64,000 bases of DNA from Adiantum capillus-veneris (taxonomy: Eukaryota; Streptophyta; Polypodiopsida; Polypodiales; Pteridaceae), in assembly GCA_014529385.2 (NCBI GenBank), contig CM043956.1, forward strand, positions 91,900,721 to 91,964,720, given 5' to 3'. Shown here in pieces: positions 22,584 through 33,500 of this stretch. Position 1 is the first letter of the stretch. Each line of letters begins with the position of its first letter. The position numbers and the translations under genes were made by a program. Under the pieces are notes generated by a model. That model ran no database searches, had not been told where the DNA came from, and saw only the letters and a program-made list of their open reading frames with translations.

Positions 22584-22850
22584 GCTTTTGTAATATTTTG
22601 GCTTGAAAATGGTACCATCACCTCACCTATCACTTGTACACACTTATTACATGCCACTTTTCAAGTATGAGCCAAAATAATCAATGATAACTTGAAAATT
22701 TGTCAAAAAACGCAAAGAAGTCCTTTCAAACCAATTTCTATGTTATCAGTCACATTTTTTGATTCAAATCACCTCATATTGTATACACAGGGTCTACATC
22801 ATGCCTAGAACCAATTTGCACCAAATATGTTCATTTTGATGAAAAAGTTA

Positions 22851-22864
22851 ATAATCACGATTAT
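22851..22864. repeat. inverted repeat ATAATC-AC-GATTAT
   Basis: A perfect 6-bp inverted repeat, related to those at 22566 and 23142. Confidence 0.7.
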
Positions 22865-23141
22865 GTACTTTTTTACCAAAATGGGAGGAAAATGCAACTT
22901 TGCCTTCATGGGACCAAAGCACATGGTGTCTTAAGCCCACTAACCAAGTTTGAACAAATTTGGAGCTCAAAATCTCAAAATTCCTTTATATCTATTGTTT
23001 CAGAGACACAAAGCCTAAATCGGACACCATTCTCACCATGTGCACTCAAAATGAGCCTACACTTCACTCAGAGTATCTAATTGATATATAGTTTAAGCCC
23101 ATGATGCCAAAATTGCAAAAAGTTGAAAAATTTCATCAGCT

Positions 23142-23163
23142 GTAAATAATCGCAATTATTTAC
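23142..23163. repeat. inverted repeat GTAAATAAT-CGCA-ATTATTTAC
   Basis: A perfect 9-bp inverted repeat with a 4-bp centre, preceded by CAGCT and followed by TTTTG. Confidence 0.8.
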
Positions 23164-23914
23164 TTTTGTTGCAAATTTTTGTTGGGACTTTATGATTTTG
23201 ATCTTACATGTTTTTATGCATCTATGCATGTTCAAAAATTGATTTGAAGAAAATTGGACTCAATTTGTCAACAATTCAAACTGAAGGACATTTCAAAGTG
23301 GAATCTGCCAAATTTTCTAACTTTGGCACTCGATTCACTTAACAGGAGCAATGCAAGCTGCGGAGAAGGCCAAGAAGAGGGTCACTCAAAAAGAGAAGCT
23401 GCAAGAGCTGCCACCATACCAACTGGACCCCAGTTCAATAAAGACAGCCAAGGCAACATATCTATCCAAAGAACATCTTGAAGAAAACAACACCACAGTT
23501 TTTACAGACAGATTCAAAAGTGAAGAAGGACATCAGTTAGAACTACACCTGTTGCCAAAATAGGTCTATGATGTCGCGACAAAGCTCGAAACTAACAAAA
23601 GGCTTGGACTCAAAGAATTCCCAAGAGCCATGTGGTGTAGATTTTCACAAATCCTATGAGCTTTTGTCTACAATAAAAGAAAATGGAACAGCGCAGATTA
23701 CTGACCAGCAAGGGCAGAAGGACAATGAGGGCTAGAGACATAAAGACAACAGGTATCTTCACCAAGGAGATCGTTGCGACTACCTTTGCTGATCTCATCC
23801 AGAAACAGGTGAAAGAACCAGCACGGTTATATCATTAACACTTCCACTTTCGAGGAATCCCAAAATCCGAGCCAATAAAAGCGAGCAAACCATAAACCGA
23901 GCAAAACTAACAAT

Positions 23915-24122
23915 ATTTTTTGATATCCTTGTGCAATATATTAGTATTTTTTGATATCCTTGTGCAATATATTAGTTGCAATGCAAAATTACGCCAACCA
24001 TAAACTTTTCTTTGATATCTTTGCAATACAAATTTTTTGATATCCTTGTGCAATATATTGATTGTAATACAAAATTATGCAAAGCATAAATTTTTTTTGA
24101 TATCCTTGTAATACAAAATTAT
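23915..24122. repeat. tandem array of a GATATCCTTGTGCAATA unit
   Basis: About five copies of a unit with T-rich start followed by GATATCCTTGTGCAATA, some degenerate (GATATCTTTGCAATA). The array lies some 400 bp beyond the 3' end of the MULE frame. A single TTGATATCCTT also occurs at about 27786-27796, just beyond the 5' end of that frame, so the unit may be a subterminal repeat of the transposon. Confidence 0.7.
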
Positions 24123-24508
24123 GTGTGGGCAGACATGTTATGGTTGTAACTGCTTGATAGTAATATAACGAGGTGCCGGATGAGAGCGAGGCACACTTGG
24201 TTTGGTCGTGAAGGCAGAGTAGACAACACACCACAGTATCTTGGATTTTTGTTGGTTAGAGATACTCCCTACCCAGTTTCTTAACCTATAAAAATAATTT
24301 TAAATTGTTCTATCTCTAACACATGCCAAAAACCTTCCATCAACATTGAAATCAACCAAAAAGGTGTATTGCATCTACATATCAAAATGGAGTGTGCAAC
24401 AAAAAAAAATACTGCCGCACTGGAATATGTGGGGCAAAAGTTAATAGCCATAAGCACATATCACCGAAAAAACTAATGTTATAAAACCACAGCAAGGTCC
24501 ACAAGCCT

Positions 24509-27500
24509 TTAAGTCTGCATCAGCACCCGTGACCCTCCAAGTGCTTGGACTAACTCCAATTTCGTTAAAGCCGCCTAATGCATGAACTCATGAGCATGAG
24601 GGTCAAGGCCAAGTACTTGCAGAAATATGAAGTAAATGTGCTTACATGGCATATACACAAGGCGCTTGCTTTCCCGGTTTTGAAAATCCTCGCAAGTACA
24701 TCTAGGAAAATCTGACATTGTCACAGACTACGTCACTCCCTTTGCACTTGACCCCACAGTATTAACATAGAAAACATGTGTTTCATTGCAAACCACAATG
24801 ACCTCTCGCACCAACTCTGCTGCCATGGTTCTACCCACTTCAATCTTGCCATGAAACTCCTTTGTTAATCGTAATCTCCATTTCACAATCTTTCCATCTC
24901 TAAATTTGGGACGGATGCTGCTAGCAACTCTTTGGTTCAATGGAACTGTTTCATGCATTCTTGATGCTGATGTAACTCCTACTTGCAAAACAAAACCATT
25001 GGCTTGCAGCTGCATTACCTCTTGAGGTTGCAAATTTGTGCCCTCTACGACCACCCAAACAACGGGAGCTGGACCTGGTGGCCCTTCGACTATGCTGTGA
25101 ACCTTCCAAGTGTGCATGTTATTGGAATTACAAAACCAAATGAACCCTTCCACAAGGCCTCACAATTGTGAACCAGATGGAGGATATTTCTTGCGACCCC
25201 AAAAACAAGGAGCTGGCACCCCTATTTTGGCATCCGTTGAGCATGCATTAATAGACCGCCCACATCGATCTCCATCTTTTGACACTACACCAAAACAAGT
25301 CATCTTTCGCCCAAGTTCTGTTCTCCTTATTGCCCAAACTGACTTTGCTACATTTACTTCGGGATATGGGACATCCTTTGAAGCTTTTTTTTTGTGTTGA
25401 AGCCCACCAATTGAAGTTGTCATTGTAACATACTCTGGCCTGTGGCTATCCTCCTCCAAGACAATATTTGCATCAGCAAAAATTGGTCTCTTTTTTCTAA
25501 TACTCTTCTCTTGGAGTATATTTCTATTCATTTCTGGACTATTGACACCCATTTCATGCATTGATGAATGTGTGAGGTCAACTAGTTTCTTTCCAGCTAT
25601 CGCGGAAGCAGATGAAGGTCGGTTCATGAAGCGATCTGCCAAATCTTTAATGCCGAGACCGGTGGAGCTCCCAACACCTTTCAAATAGGCATTATATTCC
25701 ACACTTTGAAGCACATCTAAAGCCATATCTGCACATGCTGCCTCATACAAACTTATGTGATCCTTGTAACCAACCGAGGCACGCATACTAGCATGTTTTG
25801 ACTCAGACAAGTTTGTGTTAGGAACAAAGATACCTGCAGCATCTTGTGATACAAATCTTTCCCCCCAATGAGGCACTCGTACATCCCACCAAGCCAACCA
25901 TGTCTCCAATGAAGAAATCTCCCCTTCAATGGCCATTCCTGTTTTCCAAAATATTCTAATGTCTCCCTTACAATGCTCAGCCGCATTCTCTGTAGGTGCA
26001 GTTCTCCACTTGCGACACAAAATCTTGTGCTCCTCTTGAAATGCTAGACGGATGCACTTGACAGTATGTCGAACCATACTTTGCTCCCAATGAAACAAGC
26101 ATGATCTCTCTTTGTCTGGAGTAGACTTCTTTGCTCCCCCAAAATAAACAGTACGCACAGCAATCCAATTGGCATTGGCTTCATCTGCCATAAATCCCCT
26201 AAACTATGGCTTATCAAAACCCTGTTGCTTAACCACATTGTTCAGCATCTTCCAAAATTCAATCTGAGCATATTTATTTTCCACGCTAAACTCAGCAGTT
26301 GCAATGGTGAGCAGCTCTCGCACGTTAGGGTCGTAGACATGCGCTGACATAGTCGGCCATCCTTGAACACGGTGAACATGATCAAAGTGCACCCACATTT
26401 GCTCCAAATTCCCTCCAGGACGCATGCGATTCACCAAATCAACTCCACTGCCCGGTCCCTTAATTGACATTTTAAATACATGAGGTTGTACTTTATCACC
26501 CAATTGGCCTGGGAAAAGGATACTATGGATAAAAGGATATCTGCACTTGCTTTTCAAGTCAAGCACTGCCTCAAGACCTTTTGAAGTGATATTCTTTGAT
26601 CTCTTTGCAGACTCCAAACTTCGTTCGACCCTCCTTTTATTTGACAGGGGAGTCATACTGTCAAGGAATTCAGAAAATTCCAAATCTTCAATCATAGCAC
26701 TTGCAGTTGAACCTGCTCCAATAAGCTTTTCCATGATAAGATCATTAGTGGTGGCCCGCTCCAATTGTTTCGCAGTCACCAAAGGGTCCCGACTTGCTCG
26801 CTCAAGCAACATTTCATCTATGTGACTTTCGACCATCCGACTCCTCCCTTCTGCACATGGATGATTATGTTCTCCAAGATGCAAAGCACACCTAGTACAA
26901 TTATGCTTATCTCTAGGCAAACAATAGTAAATTACTGTAGGACATGTAGATATACATTCGGGAATTTGTCCACAATGAGTGCATACCAGTGTGCCATATT
27001 GAGAAGAGATCAATCCTTTAGGGATGGATTTAACAAGCCGACCTCGCCATTGAGACTCATTGAACATATTTGAGCGCAAATAAAATGGACAATCAATGTT
27101 GATGCAGCACAAATGCCCAGAGCATCTACTAAATCTGACAATGCCATTAAAACTATCACTGCTACAAGTGACATACTCTGTCCACATGTGACTATCATGT
27201 CTTTGCTCCATACCACTCATACCTGAAGAATTACCAGATGGTGGTAATTCAAAAGCAATATACCCATCATAATGAGTTGGTAGCTCATCAGTACAAACCA
27301 CTTTCTTGGCTTGATGAAGGGCAATATATAAATTGCTTTGCAATGGCATGCACTTAATCATGTCAATAACACTCGCATTGATCTCAGAGAGAGGTACTTT
27401 CTTGTCTTTCATGTCTTGAGAAACTTTGCCAATGCCAGCATCAATCTAATCCTCACTTCTCATATCCACCTTGTAGAAATGGTGTTTTTCATGATCAAGC

Positions 27501-27709
27501 ATAAAAGTTTGCTCACCATCTGATGATATAGTAGCTTCTACCTTGACTTGCGGGCCAGATAATGTTAGTGGACGAAGACAAAATTTAGCATCACAAAGCT
27601 CAAAATGTTCTTGCAAAGAAGCAACTGTCAAAGAATAAATTCTGGTATCAAACATAAGCACTAGCTTCTGTCCACTCCCTGGACCAAAAACTGTAATGCA
27701 TCTCCCCAT
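24509..27709 (-). pseudogene. MULE-type transposase with five in-frame stops
   Basis: One minus-strand frame of about 1,066 codons from ATG 27709 to TAA 24509-24511. Stops lie at 27446 (TAG), 26204 (TAG), 25160 (TGA), 24728 (TAG) and 24575 (TAG), with no frameshift. Near codons 195-285 is a Cys/His-rich region ending C-T-R-C-A-L-H-L-G-E-H-N-H-P, like the FLYWCH/WRKY-type zinc modules of many MULE transposases. The core has H-F-D-H-V (about codon 437), F-M-A-D-E-A (about 506) and N-L-S-E-S-K (about 637), candidates for the D, D and E residues. Near codons 1003-1024, C-T-C...P-C-K-H is a SWIM zinc finger (CxC...CxH), typical of MULE enzymes. I could not define terminal inverted repeats or a target duplication. 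Confidence 0.8.
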
Positions 27710-27934
27710 GGGTAAATGGTGTGTTTAGCAGAAGGTAAGAATAGCACAGTTGTGATTGATACAGCGGGTGTAAATAGAATAGATTGATATCCTTAAAATT
27801 CTATCCATAAGCACAAGCAGCCAGGAGTATTGCACGTTTGTGTTCCCACGAACAACAATTATTGTTTTATAAAATATATATTAGAAATAAAAATTCACTA
27901 TATAATATAGCCAAAACATGAAGTATAACGTGCT

Positions 27935-28068
27935 CAAAAAACGAGCCTGCTTTTAGTGTTAAAACACTAAGGAAGAACCTGTTTTAGTTTTAAAAACACT
28001 AAAAAAACGAACCTGCTTTTAATTTTCAAAACACTAAAAAACGACCCTGTTTTTAGTGCTTTGAGTTT
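27935..28068. repeat. tandem repeat with CGAACCTGCTTTTAGT and AAAACACTAA
   Basis: About four degenerate copies of a 32-37-bp unit built from AAAAACGAACCTG, a TTTTAGT stretch and AAAACACTAA. No coding potential. Confidence 0.75.
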
Positions 28069-28659
28069 TACGATTTTCAGTCAATCGAGCTTATTAATGA
28101 CAACCGAACTTCACCTACTCAGTTAAATACCCCATGCACAATATCTCATGCCGAAGTTAAGGGCGTTTACACTACTGAGTGTTTTTGGTGTATTAAATTC
28201 TAAGACACTCAAATTTCAAAAATTCCCAAAAAGCCCTAATATTTTGTCACAAATTCCTAAAATTCCCTTTAAGTTTTTCAAAATTCCCAAAGTACCCCTT
28301 GTCGTGAGATCAAATTTCTTGAAAGGCAGAAAAAATTGTAGCTTTTCATAAGAAGACTGATTGTCTATCAGTACGAGTAATTGCTTCTTTATTTTTTAGT
28401 TATAATTACCCTTTTTGCATGGTAATTTGTGACAAATTACATGCTAAGTATTTAAAAGCGGATTCATGGTTTCATACTTAAACAAGCTCGAAAAAAACCT
28501 AGATATAGTATAATCCCACCTACAAATTTTGAAGTTTACCTTTAAATTTTATATTTGAAGGTGAAAAAACCTTTCAAATTTTGAAAAAACTAGTGTAATT
28601 TGGTGATTGCACCTTCAAATATTATCAGTTTACCTCCGTTGTTTCACATATGTAGGTTT

Positions 28660-28718
28660 GCAGGCAACTCCACGCCATCATTAACTGATTCGCAGGCAAC
28701 TCCACGCCATCATTAACT
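28660..28718. repeat. tandem duplication (GCAGGCAACTCCACGCCATC unit)
   Basis: Two identical 27-bp copies at 28660-28686 and 28692-28718, with partial relatives further on (GGGCAACTCCATGC near 28749). Confidence 0.85.
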
Positions 28719-28778
28719 ATGGTCATTAGCTATAGGCGGGCAACACGCGGGCAACTCCATGCAATATAATTATTACCT

Positions 28779-28781
<3 letters not shown>

Positions 28782-28811
<30 letters not shown>
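28782..28811. repeat. (GA)n microsatellite
   Basis: About fifteen GA units. Confidence 0.95.
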
Positions 28812-28815
<4 letters not shown>

Positions 28816-29071
28816 TCTAATTTGCAAGGGGCCATGTAGGTCCCTAGTGTATTTTTTTAATGCTATTCATAGTGCTAAGCATTAAAGGTCTGTTTCTAAT
28901 ATCTAGCGCTAGCTATCTCTCATCTGTATCTGCGCTATCTCAGAAACCTGCAACTGCTGCGTTTTTTCAGCCCTTCATGCCTCTTTGCTTTCACCTTCCT
29001 CGCCTCACATCTCTTCCCTGTGCAGCCGTTATGCAACTCTGCTGCGACCTTGCTCGCAACCAAGGGCCTTC

Positions 29072-29130
29072 CTTGCGCCCATAGGAGGCTTTCTTCCCTG
29101 CCCTCTTGCGCCCATAGGAGGCTTTCTTCC
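29072..29130. repeat. tandem duplication (CTTGCGCCCATAGGAGGCTT unit)
   Basis: Two copies of a 26-bp unit at 29072-29097 and 29105-29130, separated by a few bases. Confidence 0.85.
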
Positions 29131-29309
29131 TTGCGATAATTCCCTGCTGAAAATCGAATCAGTTAATCTCTCAAGCCAAGCCGGTTTAGAGAAGCCGCCT
29201 TCACAACTCAAATCAAGCTCGGAGCTTGGAGAAGGGAGAATGAGTCTAACTCGACCATGGGGAGAAGGGAGTCTACCTCGGCCCGAAAACCTCCTGCTAG
29301 GTAGATTTG

Positions 29310-29359
29310 AAAACTACCTGTAGCCATCCACGCCGGCGTGGATGGCTACAGGTAGTTTT
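29310..29359. repeat. perfect 50-bp palindrome
   Basis: Two 25-bp arms meet with no spacer at 29334/29335. The centre reads CCACGCCGGCGTGG and the arms end in AAAACTACC and GGTAGTTTT. In RNA it would fold into a complete hairpin. Related, decayed copies follow at 29741-29787, 29854-29902 and 29983-30020. Confidence 0.95.
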
Positions 29360-29509
29360 TTTTTTTCAATGTTTTAAGGTTATGTTTGTAAGGCTTATGT
29401 TTTAATTAAAATGAGAAGCCTTCTGTAACTGTAACTCTTCAAAACTTTCTGTAACTGTAACGCTCTCTGTAAAGCTCAAGATAGATGTTGGAGGGGTAGT
29501 GTACCCACT

Positions 29510-29619
<110 letters not shown>

Positions 29620-29740
29620 TATCGCCAGTGTATTGGAGAATCATGGCGGAAACTCAAACCCAAGTGCTTGTGTTGGGCTAAGTTGCCATGGCTCTGCCTG
29701 GACTTCTGTGTAGCTTCCTTATCATTTTGATTCAAAGCCT

Positions 29741-30020
29741 AAACTACCTGTAGCCATCCACGCCGACGCGATGGCTAGAAGGAGTTTTGAATGTGAAAAT
29801 CTACCTGTTTATAAGCTCTCTCTGAGAATCTTCAGATCTGCATAGCTTCTCTTAAAACTACTTGAATCCATCCACGCCGGCGTGGATGGCTAGAAATAGT
29901 TTCTTGCGACATGATTTAGGTGTAGTGATTCATTGTTGCATTGAATTTAATCATGTTTTATTAAGCTAAGTAATCTCAGTCAAGCTATCCACACCAACAT
30001 GGATGTCTAGAGGGAATTTC
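29741..30020. repeat. three degenerate copies of the palindrome
   Basis: The copy at 29741-29787 keeps the left arm and has changes at the centre. The copy at 29854-29902 keeps a perfect 22-bp core (29868-29889). The copy at 29983-30020 is the most diverged. Spacing is about 430, 113 and 129 bp. Confidence 0.8.
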
Positions 30021-30250
30021 TTGAGATAAATTTTTTGATTGATCATGCTTTTTTGTGAAGTAATTAAATTGTTTTTGGTTTTGTTTTGCAAGTCCTTCAA
30101 TTCGTGGACGAGGTCGCAGAGGGAGACGGCTTTCTTCAACTCAAGCTTCCAGTATCTTAGAGAGCAGTGATCAAATCATTGCAGTCTCTGTCACAGATAT
30201 GACAGATGGTTTGGAGACATAGGAGGAGGAGATGCAAAGTCAGGACTTGG

Positions 30251-30477
30251 TGTTGGAATTAGGGTTGAAGAGAAACACACACAGCTTGGAGAAGACGAAG
30301 GAAGCTCAAGGCACACAATAGAGAGTGTGTTACTTAGTGTGCAATGGAAAGATAGATAGCCCTAGAGTGATGGGCGTATATACAATGCACGGGGGAAAAA
30401 ACCTCCTAAAGAGGGAAAAAATGCCTCGGCGGTCCTAGTGTGTTCACACACATCACTACCACATGTATATGGTAACA
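30251..30477 (-). repeat. copia-1 3' LTR
   Basis: 227 bp, TGTTGGAA...TGGTAACA on the plus strand. It is bordered on the inner side by a purine tract when read on the minus strand (about 30480-30489). Confidence 0.95.
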
Positions 30478-30552
30478 AATCCCCCCTGGAGTGATGCGGT
30501 GAACGAGAGCTGGCACATGAGTAAAGGGAAGTGCCATGCCCTGAGGACAGGA

Positions 30553-33500
30553 TCAGTCCACAAAGGGGAGTAAGCCCAAAGCTTTGCGGAAAGCTTCAAG
30601 CTTCTCACGAGACAATGCCTTTGTGAAAAGATCTGCAAGGTTGTCCTGTGTTGGCACATAAGCCAAGCTGATCTCTCCTGCTGAGAGCCTCTCCCTGACA
30701 TAGTGGTAATGCACCTCAATGTGCTTTGTGCGAGCATGAAAAACTGGGTTCCTCGCAACTGCCAATGCGCTCTGACTGTCAGTGTAGATAGTGTTGGCAG
30801 TGTCCTGTCCAACACCCAAGTCAGCCATAAGGCGTCTGGGCCATACACACTCAACCGTAGCTGTGAAGACTGCCCTGTACTCAGCCTCACAACTCGAAGT
30901 GGCCACAGTAGGTTGCTTCTTGCTCAACCATGATATACATGAACTGCCAAGCATGAAACAAAAACCACTTGTGGACACTCGCGTGTCAAAACAACCAGCC
31001 CAATCTGAGTCCGAAAAAGCATGTAAGTTTGGCGGCAATGATCCCCCCTTGGGATAAAACAAGCCAAGATGTAAAGTGCCACTAAGGTAGCGGAAAATCC
31101 TCTTGACAGCCTGCCAATGCTTAGACCCTGGGCTATGCATAAATCTGCTGACCTGCGAGACTGCAAACTGAATATCTGACCTCGTGTTGCATACATAAAT
31201 GAGGCAGCCAACAGCAGTTTGGTAAAGAGTGACATCAGCAGGATCGCCAGCATCATGTAGACTCAACTTCAAACCTGTTTCCATGGGAGTGGCAATAGGT
31301 TTGCAATCCTCAAGTCCAAACTTACATAGCAATGTCTCTATGTAACTTTTCTGACACAAGGCAATACCACCATCACACTGCTTAAACTGTATACCCAAGT
31401 AATGATGCAACAGCCCCAAATCTTTCATCTTGAAAGTAGCATTCAAATCAGCCTTAAATTCAGCAATATGTCTCTCATTTGGTCCAGTGATCAGCAAATC
31501 ATCAACATAAAGAACCACAATGAGAAATACATCATCCTCACGCTTTACATACAATGTGCTTTCTGTTGGACTGTTACGAAAGCCTCGTTTAACCAAATGA
31601 GTGTCAGCTTTCTCATACCAAGCACGAGGAGATTGCTTCAACCCATACAAAGCCTTCTTACATTTGCACACTTTGTCCTCTTGTCCTTTTATGACAAAAC
31701 CGCGAGGCTGCGTTACATAAACTTCCTCAAATATGTCACCATTCAAGAAAGCAGTAACAATGTCTGATTGATGTACATCCCAACCAAAATGAGCTGCCAA
31801 TGCACATAGAAAACGCACAGTAGTCATACGACAAGTGGGAGCAAAAGTCTCTTCATAATCTATGCCTTTTTGTTGTGCATAACCCTTTGCAACAAGTCGA
31901 GCCTTATGGCGATCGATCTCACCATCCGGCTTGCGTTTCAACTTGTAAACCCACTTCGTACCAATGGCCTTTTTGCCAGGAGGCAAATCACATAAAGTCC
32001 ATGTGTCATTCTCTATAAGTGCATCATATTCTGATTTCATGGCAGCAATCCAATTTTCTGAATTCTGTGCTTCATCAAACGACAGAGGCTCCTCAACATC
32101 ATGTAAACTAGACACAGCCAAAGCATAACAATCTGATGCATAAGATGCATGGCGAGAGCCTGAACGAGTACGACTAGATAAAGGTGCATCCAATTTACTG
32201 TCACGCAAAGTGTGCACCAGCCATTTTGGCATACCTCTAGCCTGCTCATTTTCAGCCCTTTCCTCATCAAGTACATCATGTACATCTGCATCAGTAATAG
32301 GCTGTTCTAAAACATTTTCAGAAACCCCCATAGGCTGTACATTTGCCTCATTGGAACTTACATTCGTATTTCCACCACTGAAAAGAGGCAACAAAGTGTC
32401 ATAAATGTCCTGTGAGCTTACATTACTGTCTCTAGTACATGACAGCAAGGGTTGAACAGAATCTTCCACAAACACTACATCCCGTGAAACCAAAATACGT
32501 TTTGTTTGCGGATGATACAACCTGTAACCTTTGCTTTCAGCACTATAACCAACAAAAATACATTTGACAGCCTTATCATCCAATTTTCTGCGCTGCACTT
32601 GTGGCACCAAAGCATATGCCAAACAGCCAAAAACACGCATGTGCTCAATAGAAGGTTTTCTATCATGCCATGCTTCATATGGAGTAATAGACTGCAAAGC
32701 TTTCGTAGGACACCTGTTAAGTACATAAGTGGCACACATGATGGCCTCAAGCCAAAAAGAATGCGGCAAAGCTTGACTTTTGACCATACATCGTGCCATT
32801 TCCGTTAGTGACCTGTTTTTCCTCTCAGCAACACCATTTTGCTGAGGTGTATAAGGCACTGTACATTGGTGTTTTATCCCACGACTAGCCAGAAATGCAT
32901 TAAATTCATGAGACATATACTCCCCCCCTCGATCGGAACGGAGGGTGCCCATAGTACATTTTGAGACATTTTCAGCCATAGCCAAAAATTGTTTGAAGCA
33001 CATAAAAACTTCGGACTTCGCTTTAAGCGGAAATACCCACGCATGCCTGGAGTAATCATCAATGAAAGTCACGAAGTACAGGTAATTGCCCAAGGACGGA
33101 GTTTGCATGGGTCCACAAACGTCACTATGCACAAGCTGCAACCTGCATGTAGCCCTAACTGAACCATCCTTTGGAAACTTAGAACGCTGCATTTTACCCA
33201 GAATACAGCCTTCACAAACATGTTTGATAGGTGCTTCAAGAGGCAGCAAAGAAGCAACCATATCAGATTTCTGCAAACGCAGCAAACTGGCAAAATTCAG
33301 ATGACCAAAACGTGCATGCCAAAGTTTTGCATCTGAAATAGCCCTTGAATCTACAACAGCATTTGCAAAATTTTGTCCACACTTGTCATACAAAGTGAGC
33401 TTATACAGCCCACGGCACAAAAGCCCAGATGCAACAATTTCATCACCAAAACTGAGATCATGAACTGTACATCTGTCATCCACAAATTTGACTACAAGTC

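Larger units (their letters stand above)
21164..23914. other. noncoding LTR-like region with recurring short inverted repeats
   Basis: No convincing gene. The region follows the last ORF of element A and may include its 3' LTR. Three related inverted repeats recur at 22566-22583, 22851-22864 and 23142-23163, each built around AATAATC and GATTATT arms; a fourth relative is at 49281-49295. The small ORFs here (for example 22892-23080 and 23254-23481) show no recognisable motif. Confidence 0.5.

Noticed and set aside
24509-27709. Idea that the in-frame stops of the MULE are recoded or edited
   Set aside because: U-to-C editing of stops is known for organelles of some plants, not for nuclear transposons. 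DNA decay explains the stops more simply.
27935-28068. Possible CRISPR-like array
   Set aside because: The units are contiguous and degenerate, without unique spacers, and the DNA is of plant nuclear type.
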